From Gallionella sp. (GTDB lineage Bacteria; Pseudomonadota; Gammaproteobacteria; Burkholderiales; Gallionellaceae), in NCBI GenBank assembly GCA_028689145.1, contig JAQTWT010000002.1, positions 199,461 to 263,460 on the forward strand: DNA of 64,000 nucleotides, read 5' to 3'. Below the pieces are notes generated by a model that saw nothing but the letters and a program-made list of their open reading frames with translations, searched no databases and was not told the DNA's origin. Positions 44,028-54,430 of the stretch are shown here, piece after piece. Both the position numbers and the translations under genes were made by a program. The first letter of the stretch is position 1. The number at the start of each line of letters is the position of its first letter.

Positions 44028-45095
44028 ATGATCCTGGTAACCGGCAGCGCGGGCTTTATCGGTGCAAATTTTGTTCTGGATTGGCTGGCCCGGCACGATG
44101 AAGCCGTGATCGGTCTGGACAAACTGACCTATGCGGGTAATCTGGAAAGCCTTGCCTCCGTCAAGAACGACCCTCGCCATATCTTTGTGCATGGCGATAT
44201 AGGCGACGCGGAATTGACCGGGCAGTTGCTGAAACAATACCGCCCGCGCGCCATCGTCAACTTTGCGGCGGAAAGCCACGTGGACCGTTCCATCCACGGC
44301 CCGGAAGAATTCATCCAGACCAACATTGTCGGTACTTTTCATTTATTGGAAGCGGTGCGCACTTATTGGTCCGTTTTGACAGATGAAGAAAAAACCGGCT
44401 TCCGCTTCCTGCATGTATCCACCGATGAAGTGTACGGCTCGCTCGCCAAAGATGAACCCGCATTCGGCGAAACGCACCGTTACGAGCCGAACAGCCCGTA
44501 TTCCGCCAGCAAGGCCGCCAGCGATCATCTGGTGCGCGCTTACCACCACACCTACGGCCTGCCGGTGCTGACCACCAATTGTTCCAACAACTACGGCCCG
44601 TACCACTTCCCGGAAAAACTCATCCCGCTGATGATCGTCAACGCCCTCGCGGGAAAGCCGCTGCCGGTATACGGCGACGGACAGCAAATCCGCGACTGGC
44701 TGTATGTCAAAGACCATTGCAGCGCGATTCGCTGTGTGCTGGAAAAAGGCACGCCGGGTGAAGTTTATAACGTGGGTGGCTGGAACGAAAAAGCCAACCT
44801 CGACATCGTGCATACCGTTTGTGCGCTGCTCGACGAACTGAGTCCGCGCACAGACGGTAAGTCCTATCGCGAACAGATCGCCTTTGTGACCGACCGTCCC
44901 GGTCATGACCGCCGCTACGCGATCGACGCGCGCAAGATCGAATGCGAGCTGGACTGGAAACCGGCCGAGACTTTTGAAACGGGCATCCGCAAAACCGTGC
45001 AATGGTATCTGGACAATCGGGATTGGGTGAGCAACGTGCAGTCCGGCAGCTACCGGCAATGGCTCGAAAAGAATTACGCGGGGCGCGGCCGATGA
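44028..45095 (+). CDS. rfbB: dTDP-glucose 4,6-dehydratase
   Basis: The 355-residue extended SDR enzyme converts dTDP-glucose to the 4-keto-6-deoxy sugar. The NAD motif GSAGFIGAN is at residues 6-14, with catalytic STDEVYGSL and [10 protein letters not shown], and the sugar-binding [15 protein letters not shown]. No Shine-Dalgarno sequence is visible; instead a GCCCCG-CT-CGGGGC hairpin (44005-44018) sits before the ATG, so translation of the leader may be modulated. It overlaps rfbD by ATGA. Confidence 0.95.
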   Translation: MILVTGSAGFIGANFVLDWLARHDEAVIGLDKLTYAGNLESLASVKNDPRHIFVHGDIGDAELTGQLLKQYRPRAIVNFAAESHVDRSIHGPEEFIQTNIVGTFHLLEAVRTYWSVLTDEEKTGFRFLHVSTDEVYGSLAKDEPAFGETHRYEPNSPYSASKAASDHLVRAYHHTYGLPVLTTNCSNNYGPYHFPEKLIPLMIVNALAGKPLPVYGDGQQIRDWLYVKDHCSAIRCVLEKGTPGEVYNVGGWNEKANLDIVHTVCALLDELSPRTDGKSYREQIAFVTDRPGHDRRYAIDARKIECELDWKPAETFETGIRKTVQWYLDNRDWVSNVQSGSYRQWLEKNYAGRGR

Positions 45096-45994
45096 AAATC
45101 CTGCTGTTCGGCAAAAACGGCCAGGTCGGCTGGGAGCTGCAACGCAGCCTTGCGCCCCTCGGAGACTTGGTAGCACTGGATGCCGACAGCCGCGAACTGT
45201 GCGGCGATTTCACCAACCCAGACGGCCTGATTCGGACGATCCGTGCCATCGCGCCGGATGTGATTGTCAACGCGGCCGCCCATACCGCGGTGGACAAGGC
45301 CGAGATCGAACCGGATTTCGCCCGTACCATCAATGCGCTGGCTCCCGGTGTGCTGGCGCAGGAAGCCAAACGCGGCAACGCCTGGCTGATCCATTATTCC
45401 ACCGACTATGTGTTCGACGGCAGCGGCAACCGCCCTTGGCGTGAGACGGACGCTACCGCGCCGCTCAGCGTGTATGGCGCGACCAAGCTGGAAGGGGAGC
45501 AGCTGATCCGGCAATCTGATTGCCGGCATCTGATTTTCCGCACCAGTTGGGTGTACGGCACGCGCGGCAACAACTTCGCCAAGACCATGCTGCGTCTGGC
45601 ACAGGAACGCGCCAGCCTCACAGTCGTCGATGACCAGATCGGCGCACCCACCGGAGCCGATCTGCTTGCAGATGTTACCGCGCACGCCATCCGCGTCGCG
45701 CAACAGCAGCCCGAGCTCGCCGGTCTGTATCACCTGTCGGCTTCGGGCGAGACCTCGTGGCACGGTTACGCCAATTTCGTTATCGATTTTGCGAGACAAG
45801 CAGGCCTGCCGCTCAAAGCGGCATCCGATGCTATACAAGCAATCCCAAGCAACGATTTCCCTTTGCCCGCGCGCCGCCCGCTGAACTCGCGTCTGGATAC
45901 CGCCAAGCTGCAAAGCAGCTTTGGCTTGACCTTGCCGGTGTGGCAGAATGGTGTGGCGCGCATGCTTAGCGAAATGCTGGATAGTGGAAAGTAG
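45092..45994 (+). CDS. rfbD: dTDP-4-dehydrorhamnose reductase
   Basis: The 300-residue SDR enzyme reduces the 4-keto sugar to dTDP-L-rhamnose. It has [17 protein letters not shown] at the N-terminus, the STDYVFDG motif and a [10 protein letters not shown] active site, and closes with [10 protein letters not shown] chose ATG 45092, overlapping the rfbB stop. rfbC (the epimerase) is not in the cluster and would be expected elsewhere. Confidence 0.95.
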   Translation: MKILLFGKNGQVGWELQRSLAPLGDLVALDADSRELCGDFTNPDGLIRTIRAIAPDVIVNAAAHTAVDKAEIEPDFARTINALAPGVLAQEAKRGNAWLIHYSTDYVFDGSGNRPWRETDATAPLSVYGATKLEGEQLIRQSDCRHLIFRTSWVYGTRGNNFAKTMLRLAQERASLTVVDDQIGAPTGADLLADVTAHAIRVAQQQPELAGLYHLSASGETSWHGYANFVIDFARQAGLPLKAASDAIQAIPSNDFPLPARRPLNSRLDTAKLQSSFGLTLPVWQNGVARMLSEMLDSGK

Positions 45995-46008
45995 GGAGTG
46001 GGAAGTGG
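45994..46008 (+). repeat. Left inverted repeat flanking the four-helix bundle gene
   Basis: GGGAGTGGGAAGTGG (45994-46008) is the exact reverse complement of the sequence at 46374-46388. It overlaps the start codon (GTG 46005) of the four-helix bundle gene. Confidence 0.8.
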
Positions 46009-46358
46009 GCAAACCGCACGAACAACTGGAAGCGTGGAAATTCGGAATGCAGTTGGCTAAAACTGTATATCAGATGACATCAGTATTCCCTGCGGAGGAA
46101 CGCTATGGCTTAGCGCAACAGATGAGAAGGGCAGCAGTATCAATACCAAGCAACCTTGCCGAGGGGGCTGGACGAAACGGCCCAAAAGAATATTTACACT
46201 TCATCGGTATTTCACGCGGATCATTGGCAGAACTGGAAACCCAAATACAACTGGCCGTCATGCTCGACTTTGCCGCCGCAGATCACGCCGCATTCGAATT
46301 GGCTGACCGCACCGGCAAATTGCTGACCGGCCTACACAAAAAATGGAGCACTCAATGA
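46005..46358 (+). CDS. Four-helix bundle protein (S23/IVP type)
   Basis: The 117-residue, all-helical protein has the typical [18 protein letters not shown] start, [25 protein letters not shown], and [16 protein letters not shown]. The family is encoded in 23S rRNA intervening sequences and as stand-alone genes; its role is unclear. GTG 46005 is used, with GGGAG upstream. It lies between rfbD and rfbA and overlaps the latter by ATGA. A 15-bp inverted repeat brackets the gene. Confidence 0.85.
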   Translation: MGKPHEQLEAWKFGMQLAKTVYQMTSVFPAEERYGLAQQMRRAAVSIPSNLAEGAGRNGPKEYLHFIGISRGSLAELETQIQLAVMLDFAAADHAAFELADRTGKLLTGLHKKWSTQ

Positions 46359-47281
46359 CCCACTCTCCACTCGCCACTTCCCACTCCCTCACCTCCAGAA
46401 AGGGCATCATCCTCGCCGGCGGCTCAGGTACCCGTCTGCACCCTGTCACTTTGGCGGTCTCCAAGCAGCTGCTGCCGATTTACGACAAACCTATGATCTA
46501 CTACCCGCTGTCCACGCTGATGCTGGCGGGGATACGCGACATTTTGATCATTTCCACGCCGCAGGACACGCCGCGTTTTACCCAATTGCTGGGCGATGGC
46601 AGCGCGTGGGGACTGAATCTCCAATATGCCGTACAGCCATCGCCGGATGGCTTGGCGCAGGCCTTCATTATCGGGCGCGAGTTTATCGGCAATCACCCGT
46701 CGGCGCTGATACTGGGCGACAATATTTTTTACGGGCACACTTTCCATCACCAATTGCAGAGCGCCTCCGGCCGCAACCAGGGCGCGTCGATCTTTGCTTA
46801 CCATGTGCGCGATCCGGAGCGTTACGGGGTAGTGGAGTTCGATGCCAACGGAAAGACTATCTCCATTGAAGAAAAGCCGGCACATCCAAAATCCAATTAT
46901 GCCGTCACCGGTCTGTATTTCTACGACAATGCCGTAGTGGATATCGCGGCCAGTCTCAAACCGTCCCCGCGCGGCGAGCTGGAAATAACCGATGTCAACC
47001 GTATCTATCTGGAGCGCGGGAAATTATCCGTCGAAATGATGGGGCGCGGTTATGCGTGGTTGGATACCGGTACACACGAATCGCTGCTGGATGCCGGCCA
47101 GTTTATTCAGACCATCGAACACCGCCAGGGACTGAAGATTGCCTGCCCCGAAGAAATTGCCTACCGCGAGGGATTCATCGATGCCGCGCAACTGGAAAAA
47201 CTTGCCTTTCCCCTGATCAAGAGCGGCTATGGCGACTACCTGATGCGGGTATTAAACGAGAAAGTGATCAAACAGTCGTAA
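46355..47281 (+). CDS. rfbA: Glucose-1-phosphate thymidylyltransferase
   Basis: The 308-residue nucleotidyltransferase makes dTDP-glucose. [17 protein letters not shown] with the catalytic Arg, [18 protein letters not shown] and a [10 protein letters not shown] stretch are typical. Its first ~14 residues ([14 protein letters not shown]) are absent in usual family members and come from the flanking repeat, so the natural start (MxRKGIIL) has been fused to it. It is the first enzyme of the rhamnose pathway, here the last of the cluster. Confidence 0.95.
   Translation: MTHSPLATSHSLTSRKGIILAGGSGTRLHPVTLAVSKQLLPIYDKPMIYYPLSTLMLAGIRDILIISTPQDTPRFTQLLGDGSAWGLNLQYAVQPSPDGLAQAFIIGREFIGNHPSALILGDNIFYGHTFHHQLQSASGRNQGASIFAYHVRDPERYGVVEFDANGKTISIEEKPAHPKSNYAVTGLYFYDNAVVDIAASLKPSPRGELEITDVNRIYLERGKLSVEMMGRGYAWLDTGTHESLLDAGQFIQTIEHRQGLKIACPEEIAYREGFIDAAQLEKLAFPLIKSGYGDYLMRVLNEKVIKQS
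46374..46388 (-). repeat. Right inverted repeat flanking the four-helix bundle gene
   Basis: CCACTTCCCACTCCC (46374-46388) pairs with 45994-46008. It lies within the N-terminal coding region of rfbA. Confidence 0.8.
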
Positions 47282-47300
47282 CCCGCAATTAATTCCATAC

Positions 47301-49550
47301 TTAATAAAGCTGTTGCTCCGGCAACATTTCCACCAGAGCCTGAACGGTCGATAGCAGGTTAGACTGTTCAAAACTTCCCTTGACGATATAGGCATTGGCA
47401 CCGGCCTGCATCCCCCTCCTTTTGTCATCCTCCTTGTCTCTGGAACTGACGATGACAATCGGTGTATGTTTATAGGCGGCATCCTTGCGCAACTTTTCCG
47501 TCAGCGAGAAACCGTCCATGCGCGGCATCTCTACATCCGTCACCACCAGATCGTATTGCAAATTTCTGGACTTTTCGTAGCCGTCTTGCCCGTCCGTAGC
47601 CACATCAACACGATAGCCATAGGATTCAAGAATGCTTCGTTCGATTTCTCTGGTATTGACGGAATCATCCACCACCAGTATATGCACTGCTTTGCGCGCC
47701 GATTTAACCACCCTTGCCGCTGGTGATGTTTTAACATCTTTGGCCATTGCAAAAATTTTTGCCGTATTCAGTACCACCGCAATATCATTTTTACCCGTCA
47801 CCGACACACCCGAAACCAAGCCGATATTTTTCATATGCTGCGGTAACGGTTTGATCTCCATATCCTCCTCGCTGACAAGTGTATCCACAACAACACCCAA
47901 CATCTCCTCTCCGTCAGACAACATGACCACCGTGGCATCTTGCCCGGCAGCGGCCTCCGGCAAGGACAAAATACTGCGCAACTCCACAACCGGCAGAAGT
48001 TTTTCGCGCAATCGGATCGCCTTCTTGTCGACAACATCAATAATTTCGCCGCGCTTTATCTTGAGCACTTCGACAATGGAATCAACCATCAGACCGAACA
48101 ATGCATCGCCTGCCGACACCAGAAACACCCGCATAATCGCCAGCGTGAGCGGCAGCTTGATATGAAATGTAGTTCCCTTGTTTTCCTCAGTTTGCACATG
48201 GACGGAACCCTTGAGCTGTCCCACGATGGTATCCTTCACCACATCCATACCAACTCCCCGACCTGATATGTCGGTAATGAATGCACTGGTGGAAAATCCC
48301 GGCCTGAATATCAGGTTCAGAATTTCGTTGGACGGCATCGCATCCAGCGTTTCTTTGTCGTACAGTTTTTTCTGCAGGGCTTTTTCTTTCACCTTGTCGA
48401 GATGTATGCCCCCGCCATCGTCAGAAACGTTGATATACGCGATACTCCCGTCGTACCCGGAGCTGATCCTGATTGTGCCCGTTTCGGGTTTTCCGGCGCG
48501 CTTCCTATCCTCCGCACTTTCCAAACCATGGTCGATACTGTTGCGGATCATATGCAGCAAAGGATCCCCGATTTTTTCGATAATCGTCTTGTCCAGCTCC
48601 GTCTCACCGCCTTCGGTAACCAACTCCATCTTCTTGCCGCAAGATGCTGAAATATCGCGCGCAGACCGATGAAATGTGTCCAGCACCGTGGAGATAGGCA
48701 ACATCCTCATACTGGTTACTTTGCCCAGCAACTCCTCGGTCAACAAGCTCTGATAGGCCAAGTCATTCTTGTAATGCATTGCAACCTGCTTCAGCATGAC
48801 ATTCATCTTTTGCGACAACTCGATGACATCTGCAATATCTACCGCGCTGTTCGCCTGGGAAACCATATTCAGATTTTTGGCAGACTCCCTGCGCAGCGAC
48901 TCAATGTATGAAAGGTTTTGCTTCAACCGGCTCTGGTTTGACACCATTTCACCTACCAGCTTGGTAGCTTCGTCCAGCTTGCTGGTGTCAACGCGCACTG
49001 TCTCGACTCTTTTGGCTTTGATGGTTGTCTGAACCGGCTCACTTTGCACAACCTGATCAGCCACCTTGCCTGCCTTAAATACCTCTTGCGCAACTTCTGC
49101 GGGTACGGGTGCAACCGAATCTTCCTGATGGGCCTCAGCAGCCGGCTTCCCCCCACCGGCTACCACCGGTTCCCCCGCAGCCGCGCGTTGCAATTCATCG
49201 AGAATGCCGGTCATATCCTGTGTGATTTCCGCCCCGGACTTGGCTTGTTCAACCATAGACGCAATCATGTCCAGCGCCCTGAACACCACGTCGAAAAATC
49301 CTGCGCCCATTTTCCCGCTCTTCAAAGTTTCGAGCGCGTCTTCAAGCTTGTGTGCCAACTCCCCGATAGGCGCAAGACCCAGCATTCTGGACGAACCCTT
49401 GATGGTATGGGCGGAGCGAAATATCAGATTCAGCATTTCCTGATCGGCGGCATTTTTTTCCAGCGCAAGAATGGCCTCATTCATCTTTTCCAGATGTTCT
49501 TCGGCCTCGGTGGCAAAGCGGGCGATGTATTTGTTCTTGTCTATTTTCAT
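47301..49550 (-). CDS. cheA: CheA-type hybrid histidine kinase with C-terminal receiver
   Basis: The 749-residue kinase has an HPt domain (phospho-His48 in SAHTIKGSSRML), a linker, the dimerisation and HATPase domains (HMIRNSIDHGLE, DDGGGI, SGRGVGMDVVKD), a CheW-like domain and a C-terminal receiver (DDSVNTREIERSIL, with Asp in DVEMPRMDG). The layout resembles WspE. No P2 CheY-binding domain is obvious. It is the last gene of the chemosensory operon. Confidence 0.92.
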   Translation of the reverse strand: MKIDKNKYIARFATEAEEHLEKMNEAILALEKNAADQEMLNLIFRSAHTIKGSSRMLGLAPIGELAHKLEDALETLKSGKMGAGFFDVVFRALDMIASMVEQAKSGAEITQDMTGILDELQRAAAGEPVVAGGGKPAAEAHQEDSVAPVPAEVAQEVFKAGKVADQVVQSEPVQTTIKAKRVETVRVDTSKLDEATKLVGEMVSNQSRLKQNLSYIESLRRESAKNLNMVSQANSAVDIADVIELSQKMNVMLKQVAMHYKNDLAYQSLLTEELLGKVTSMRMLPISTVLDTFHRSARDISASCGKKMELVTEGGETELDKTIIEKIGDPLLHMIRNSIDHGLESAEDRKRAGKPETGTIRISSGYDGSIAYINVSDDGGGIHLDKVKEKALQKKLYDKETLDAMPSNEILNLIFRPGFSTSAFITDISGRGVGMDVVKDTIVGQLKGSVHVQTEENKGTTFHIKLPLTLAIMRVFLVSAGDALFGLMVDSIVEVLKIKRGEIIDVVDKKAIRLREKLLPVVELRSILSLPEAAAGQDATVVMLSDGEEMLGVVVDTLVSEEDMEIKPLPQHMKNIGLVSGVSVTGKNDIAVVLNTAKIFAMAKDVKTSPAARVVKSARKAVHILVVDDSVNTREIERSILESYGYRVDVATDGQDGYEKSRNLQYDLVVTDVEMPRMDGFSLTEKLRKDAAYKHTPIVIVSSRDKEDDKRRGMQAGANAYIVKGSFEQSNLLSTVQALVEMLPEQQLY

Positions 49551-49558
49551 CGGATATC

Positions 49559-51028
49559 TCAGTCTTTTTGGTGTTGCGCGCGGATCTTGTCAATATTGTG
49601 CCGGCACAGATGAATAAGCTGTTCCACCGGAAAAGAAAGCGGAAAGTATGTCAGGCCGTGATCCTCGACACCGCGTGTCTCCAGCAGCTTCAATGCGATG
49701 CCGTACTCGCGGTGTGCGCCGGGCACATCATGCTGGGAAAAATAGATGTCGGCCAAATAGTAATGCGCCAACCAGCAGGTCGCATTGATATAAAGCGCTC
49801 CCTTGAACATTTTCAACGCCTCGTCCAGCGCGTCGCCAATCTTGGCCGCGATTCCCAGCAATAGGTGCGCCTCCAGATTCCACTCGTCTTTTTCCAGTAT
49901 TTGATTACAGACCTCGCGGGCAGCGTCCATCTCTTGCAAATTGACCAGCAGGCTGGCCTTCAGCGCGTAGGCTTTCAAAAAATCCGGGGACTCTTTCAGC
50001 AACTCGTCCAATTTTGCGATGGACTGCCGGTATTTTTTCTGCATCGCATCGGCAAGCGCCTCATCGAAAATGACACGCGCATCTCTTCTTTTTTCCACAA
50101 CAACCGGTTTTGGCTGCACTACAGGCGGCAGACTCGGCTCCATTTTTGCGGCACGAATATCGGGCTGCAATGGCGGGAGCGTTTTTTTGTATTTTCGTCG
50201 GTCGTCGAATCCCATGCTGATTTTCTTATGGTAGAGGAACACATTGTTGCATTCCTTCAGCGAGAGTATCCCGACATTGTGGTAATACGTCTCAGTCGAA
50301 CTGAGAAAAAGATAACCTTCAGGGTTAAGGATATTGGAAAGATTCTGGAAAATGTTACTTTGCACCTCACGGTCAAAATAAATGGATACATTCCGGTAAA
50401 AAATGACATCCATTTTTTGCAACTCTCCGGGGTAAGGCAGACGCAGCAAATTGCAAACCTGAAAATCGACACCTTCTTTCACGAGCGGCAAGATGCCATA
50501 GCGCTTGTCCGTTCGCGGTTCAAAATATTTCATCAGCATGCGCTCGTCGTTACGGAAAGAATTATTTCCGTACACCGCTTCCTTGGCGGTTTTTATGACG
50601 TTGCGGTCGATATCCACACCATAAATCTCGACACGTTTTTTTATTCCAATACCATATTTTTCAATCAGCGAGATCAATATGGAATAGGCTTCCTCACCGG
50701 TTGAGCAGCCCGCGCTCAATATTTTGATCTTGCCGGTTTTCCTGCTCAATAATTCCGGCATGATGGTTTCGCATAACACGCCGAAATGTTGCCCCTCGCG
50801 CATGAAATAGGTTTCATTGATGGTGATAAGATCGATAAGCCGGTGCAGCTCTTCCTCGCTATCGCGGACCACCTTCAAATATTCATCATGCCCGCTCAAA
50901 TTGGCCGTGGAGATTCTTTTGTTGACTGCCGCCTCCAGCACATGAAGCGCATCATTTTTGAACGTAACGCCGCACTTTTCCCTGATCAGGGTACGGAAAG
51001 GCGTCAGGACAGGCGCAAGGGCATTCAT
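49559..51028 (-). CDS. cheR: CheR-type MCP methyltransferase with C-terminal TPR
   Basis: The 489-residue protein has an N-terminal CheR methyltransferase (residues ~1-270: INETYFMREGQHF, SAGCSTGEEAYS, and the FYRNVSIYFD motif) and a C-terminal TPR-like helical region (~320-480). Such TPR-fused CheR (as in WspC) methylate glutamates of MCPs. It lies 8 bases before cheA and 24 bases after cheB. Confidence 0.92.
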   Translation of the reverse strand: MNALAPVLTPFRTLIREKCGVTFKNDALHVLEAAVNKRISTANLSGHDEYLKVVRDSEEELHRLIDLITINETYFMREGQHFGVLCETIMPELLSRKTGKIKILSAGCSTGEEAYSILISLIEKYGIGIKKRVEIYGVDIDRNVIKTAKEAVYGNNSFRNDERMLMKYFEPRTDKRYGILPLVKEGVDFQVCNLLRLPYPGELQKMDVIFYRNVSIYFDREVQSNIFQNLSNILNPEGYLFLSSTETYYHNVGILSLKECNNVFLYHKKISMGFDDRRKYKKTLPPLQPDIRAAKMEPSLPPVVQPKPVVVEKRRDARVIFDEALADAMQKKYRQSIAKLDELLKESPDFLKAYALKASLLVNLQEMDAAREVCNQILEKDEWNLEAHLLLGIAAKIGDALDEALKMFKGALYINATCWLAHYYLADIYFSQHDVPGAHREYGIALKLLETRGVEDHGLTYFPLSFPVEQLIHLCRHNIDKIRAQHQKD

Positions 51029-51052
51029 ACCGTTATCCGCGCATCGGATGCA

Positions 51053-52117
51053 TCATTTGCGCAGCACCAGTTGCTTCAGCAAACCGCCGATTTCGCTTAC
51101 CGGGCTAATCTTGTCGATCACTCCGCTATCAATGGCAACTTTGGGCATACCGAAAACTACCGAAGTCGCTTCATCCTGCGCCACGGTATACCCGCCATGC
51201 TTCCGTATGTTGCGCAAACCTTCCACCCCGTCATCACCCATGCCGGTAAGGATCACCCCCAGGCTTTGTGTGCCAAATGCCTCACCCACCGAGGCGAGCA
51301 GCATATTGCAGGAAGGGTGAAACAGATCACCGGGAGGCACCGCCAACAACGCCAGCCTGCCGCTCGCATTGACCGTCATATGCATGCCTGGCGGGGAAAA
51401 ATAGACGTGATTTTCCCGCAACGACTCGCCATCGGCGGCGAACTTCACCTTGATGGGCGTTACGCTCCCCAGCCAATCCAGCAACCCGCCGACAAAACTA
51501 TCGCTCATATGCTGAGCCACGACAATCGGCACCGGACAACCTTCGCGCATTTCTGAAAGTATCAGCGCCAGGGCCCGCGGCCCGCCGGTTGAACTGGCAA
51601 TGGCAATGATCTTGAACGCTCTGCGATCATCCCGCCGTTCGCCGTTTGGCGGCGGAACTGAAACGCTTTTTCTCCGGTGAAAAATCGGGGTGCCGCCGCG
51701 CGCATCGGCACTTTTCGGCAAAATATGCCGGATAACCTTTACCTTGGACAGCAGTTTTACTTTGGCAATCAGGTCAGCGGCCATACCCTCGGCGTAAAAT
51801 GACTTCTGATATACATCCAGCGCACCCTTGGCAAGCGCTTCGAATGCAATGCTGGCCTGATCAAGGTCGGTAATCACCAGAATGGGGACAGGGGTGGAGG
51901 ACATGATTCTCTCGATGGCTTCGAGCCCCCCCATAACCGGCATGTTGATGTCCATCGCCACAACATCCGGCTTTAGTGCGGCGGTCTGTTCGATGGCCTG
52001 CAGTCCGTTTTCCGCCATGCCGACAACGGTGATTCCCGAATCCAGGCTGAGAATATCCGCCAGCATATCCCGCACCATCTGACTGTCGTCAACAATCAAC
52101 ACCCGTATTCCACTCAT
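51053..52117 (-). CDS. cheB: Chemotaxis methylesterase CheB
   Basis: The 354-residue protein has an N-terminal receiver (DDSQMVRDMLADIL, Asp in AMDINMPVMGG) and a C-terminal methylesterase with catalytic Ser in ASSTGGPRAL, His in AQHM and Asp in GMGDDG. It removes methyl groups from MCP and deamidates glutamines. ATG 52117 is chosen. Confidence 0.95.
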   Translation of the reverse strand: MSGIRVLIVDDSQMVRDMLADILSLDSGITVVGMAENGLQAIEQTAALKPDVVAMDINMPVMGGLEAIERIMSSTPVPILVITDLDQASIAFEALAKGALDVYQKSFYAEGMAADLIAKVKLLSKVKVIRHILPKSADARGGTPIFHRRKSVSVPPPNGERRDDRRAFKIIAIASSTGGPRALALILSEMREGCPVPIVVAQHMSDSFVGGLLDWLGSVTPIKVKFAADGESLRENHVYFSPPGMHMTVNASGRLALLAVPPGDLFHPSCNMLLASVGEAFGTQSLGVILTGMGDDGVEGLRNIRKHGGYTVAQDEATSVVFGMPKVAIDSGVIDKISPVSEIGGLLKQLVLRK

Positions 52118-52155
52118 GGTATTACCCTGCAAAATAATTTGTGCGCACCAAGAAC

Positions 52156-53796
52156 TCAAACTGCAGGAGCAGTATGTATCTCGTCCACGTTGTCTCCCAG
52201 CTTGAATACACCCAGCTTTTTCTTCAGAACATCCGACTTATCAGTCAAACTGTGGGTGGCCATGGATGTCTGCCGGATAGACGCAGAGGACTGGTGCAGC
52301 CCCTGGTCGATTTCGGTCAGCGCCGTCAACACTTGGCTGGACGCGGTTTTTTGCTGCTGCGTGGAAAGCGAAATCTGCAGCGCGGATTCGGAGGCCAATT
52401 TCGCACCATCGACGATGCTCATCAATTCACCCAGTGTGAGCGTGGCAGCCTGAGATCCCTCGTTGATCACTCGCGAGCCGTTTTCTGAAGCAATCACCAG
52501 CCGGTTGATGGATTTCTGGATTTCATCGATCTTGCTTTCTATCTCACTGGTGGATTCCGTCACGTTGTCGGCCAGTCGGCGAATTTCCACTGCCACCACG
52601 CCAAAGCGCTTACCCGCCTCGCCGGAACTTGCCGCTTCGATGGCGGCATTGAAAGCGATCATCTTAGTCTGGTCGGCAATATCGTTGATGATGCCCATGA
52701 TCTTGCCTATTTCCTTCGACTTGCGGTCCAGTTCCAGTATTTCCGAAATGTTGCGGTTGTTATCCGAGGTGATTTCCTCCATCTTGGTCTTCAACTGGTT
52801 GAGCGCCACCACCCCGCGCTCGGATTCGTCGAGTGTATTCTTTGAGGTGTGCGCGACCGCATTGGCGTTGTCCGCAATCTGCGAGGAAGAGACGGACAGC
52901 TCTTCCATGGTGGCGGTGATCTCGCTAAGCGAAGCCGATTGCTGCGAGGTGATGGCCGCCTGTTCCTCGACGGCCGCCGCAATATCGTTGGCCGAAGCGC
53001 TTACTTGATCGGTCATGGAATGCACATCGCCCACTACTTTTTTCAAATTTTGAATGTGCTTATTAAACCATCCGGCCAATTCGCCAATCTCATTCTTGGC
53101 GCTGACATTCACTCTGAAATTCATGTTGAGCGATTGGGTAAATTCGGTGATCTGCTCCACCACCTGAACGATCGGCCTGGATAACCGGTTGCCTACAATG
53201 AAAGCAATCACAAATGAAAGTGCCAAAACAATCAGAAAAACCAGCAGGAGTTTCTTGAATACCTCGAAACCGATGCCATTCAGTTTTTTAGCCGAGAAAA
53301 CGGCGTACAACGCCCCGCCGTTTTTTACCGGCAAAGAGCGTTGCACCAGCAGCACTTGCTCTTCGGAATCCACCTTGATTTCATCAACCGCCATATCGTG
53401 GGTTTTTTTGGTGTAATCACCCACTTTGGCTGCCGGAACATTTTCATTAACGTAGGTGTACTCAATAATGGCCGGCGGAATTTCTTCCGAATAACTGGTC
53501 TTGGGCGAGCCCGTGCTCGATCCGTACAATTTTAGGTACAGCAGGTCTGGATTGGTCTTGTACATATCCTGCGCACCGGTGTTTTGCAGGTTCATCAGAT
53601 TGCCGCCCTCGATATTTCTGGTGGCCAGCGAAATAATCGTTTGTAGCGAGATCGTGCTTTTCTCGACAATCTGCGCATGACGCGAATTTACCTCGCTGAA
53701 ATACTGCGCAATGCCCATGGTTGTCAGCGACAACAGCACCATACCCATGATGGCTAGAAGTATCTCCGCCCGAATGCTATGAATATTAAATTTCAC
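52156..53796 (-). CDS. Methyl-accepting chemotaxis protein
   Basis: The 546-residue receptor has a first membrane helix (~10-30), a periplasmic sensor of about 150 residues, a second helix (~182-203), a HAMP domain, and a cytoplasmic signalling coiled coil with the tip IADQTKMIAFNAAIEAASSG, where Lys and Met replace the more usual residues. No known sensor domain is obvious. Its own heme protein lies just upstream, which may provide the signal. Confidence 0.9.
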   Translation of the reverse strand: MKFNIHSIRAEILLAIMGMVLLSLTTMGIAQYFSEVNSRHAQIVEKSTISLQTIISLATRNIEGGNLMNLQNTGAQDMYKTNPDLLYLKLYGSSTGSPKTSYSEEIPPAIIEYTYVNENVPAAKVGDYTKKTHDMAVDEIKVDSEEQVLLVQRSLPVKNGGALYAVFSAKKLNGIGFEVFKKLLLVFLIVLALSFVIAFIVGNRLSRPIVQVVEQITEFTQSLNMNFRVNVSAKNEIGELAGWFNKHIQNLKKVVGDVHSMTDQVSASANDIAAAVEEQAAITSQQSASLSEITATMEELSVSSSQIADNANAVAHTSKNTLDESERGVVALNQLKTKMEEITSDNNRNISEILELDRKSKEIGKIMGIINDIADQTKMIAFNAAIEAASSGEAGKRFGVVAVEIRRLADNVTESTSEIESKIDEIQKSINRLVIASENGSRVINEGSQAATLTLGELMSIVDGAKLASESALQISLSTQQQKTASSQVLTALTEIDQGLHQSSASIRQTSMATHSLTDKSDVLKKKLGVFKLGDNVDEIHTAPAV

Positions 53797-53856
53797 GATT
53801 TTGTTTCCCCTCTGGTGGAGAAACGCGGCAGTGCCGCGTTTCTCCGTGCAACTGGT

Positions 53857-54369
53857 TTATTTTGATACCTTGCCGCATTGTCCGTTAGCACAGAATGACG
53901 TGTAACCGGTATGGCAGGTGCGGCATGTGTCGGCGTTCAACGGCCCGCTGGCGGCGGCAATATCCTTGCCATCCTCGCCGTATACCCCGTACTGCGCCTT
54001 GCCACCTTTATAGCCGGTGACAAACAGCACTTTCATATCTTTCAGATGCAGAATCATGGCGGGGCCATCGGCCAATTTGCCGGTGCGCGCGGCATAGGCG
54101 GACTTAACCGCCGGATTAACCAACACCGCCACTTTGCCCGGTCCACCCTTGCGCACGCCGCAATAGGTAGCCACCGTCTCCTGATAAATTTGCGGCAACG
54201 TGCTCACGTCGGCATCGCAACCGGGCAATGCGCCTATCTTTGTCAGCGTAGTGGAAATGCTATTCCATTTCTGCCAACCCTCCGGAAACGCCACCTCGGA
54301 AGCCGCATACGCCGATGAGGCCGAAAAGAATATGCCCAATGCCAAAATTGCAAGTTTGATTTTTCCCAC
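53857..54369 (-). CDS. Periplasmic heme protein, cytochrome P460-like
   Basis: The 170-residue exported protein (GTG 54369 preceded by GAGGAG; signal peptide ending SSAYA) has a c-type heme site CRTCH near residue 146. The body with VAFPEGWQKWNS, VNPAVKSAY, and LKDMKVLFVTGYKGGKAQYGVYGEDGKD-type residues resembles the cytochrome P460 / c'-beta family, which binds nitrogen oxides or hydroxylamine. The cross-linking lysine cannot be confirmed by eye. It is embedded between CheW and MCP genes. Confidence 0.7.
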   Translation of the reverse strand: MGKIKLAILALGIFFSASSAYAASEVAFPEGWQKWNSISTTLTKIGALPGCDADVSTLPQIYQETVATYCGVRKGGPGKVAVLVNPAVKSAYAARTGKLADGPAMILHLKDMKVLFVTGYKGGKAQYGVYGEDGKDIAAASGPLNADTCRTCHTGYTSFCANGQCGKVSK

Positions 54370-54430
54370 GTTTTTCTCCTCTATGTTGTTATGTTGCAAA
54401 ATATTTCTTCAATTTTGTTCCAACATCCAA

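Noticed and set aside
49865..50704. Long plus-strand ORF opposite cheR
   Set aside because: Antisense shadow of a clear CheR gene; no start signal or homology pattern.
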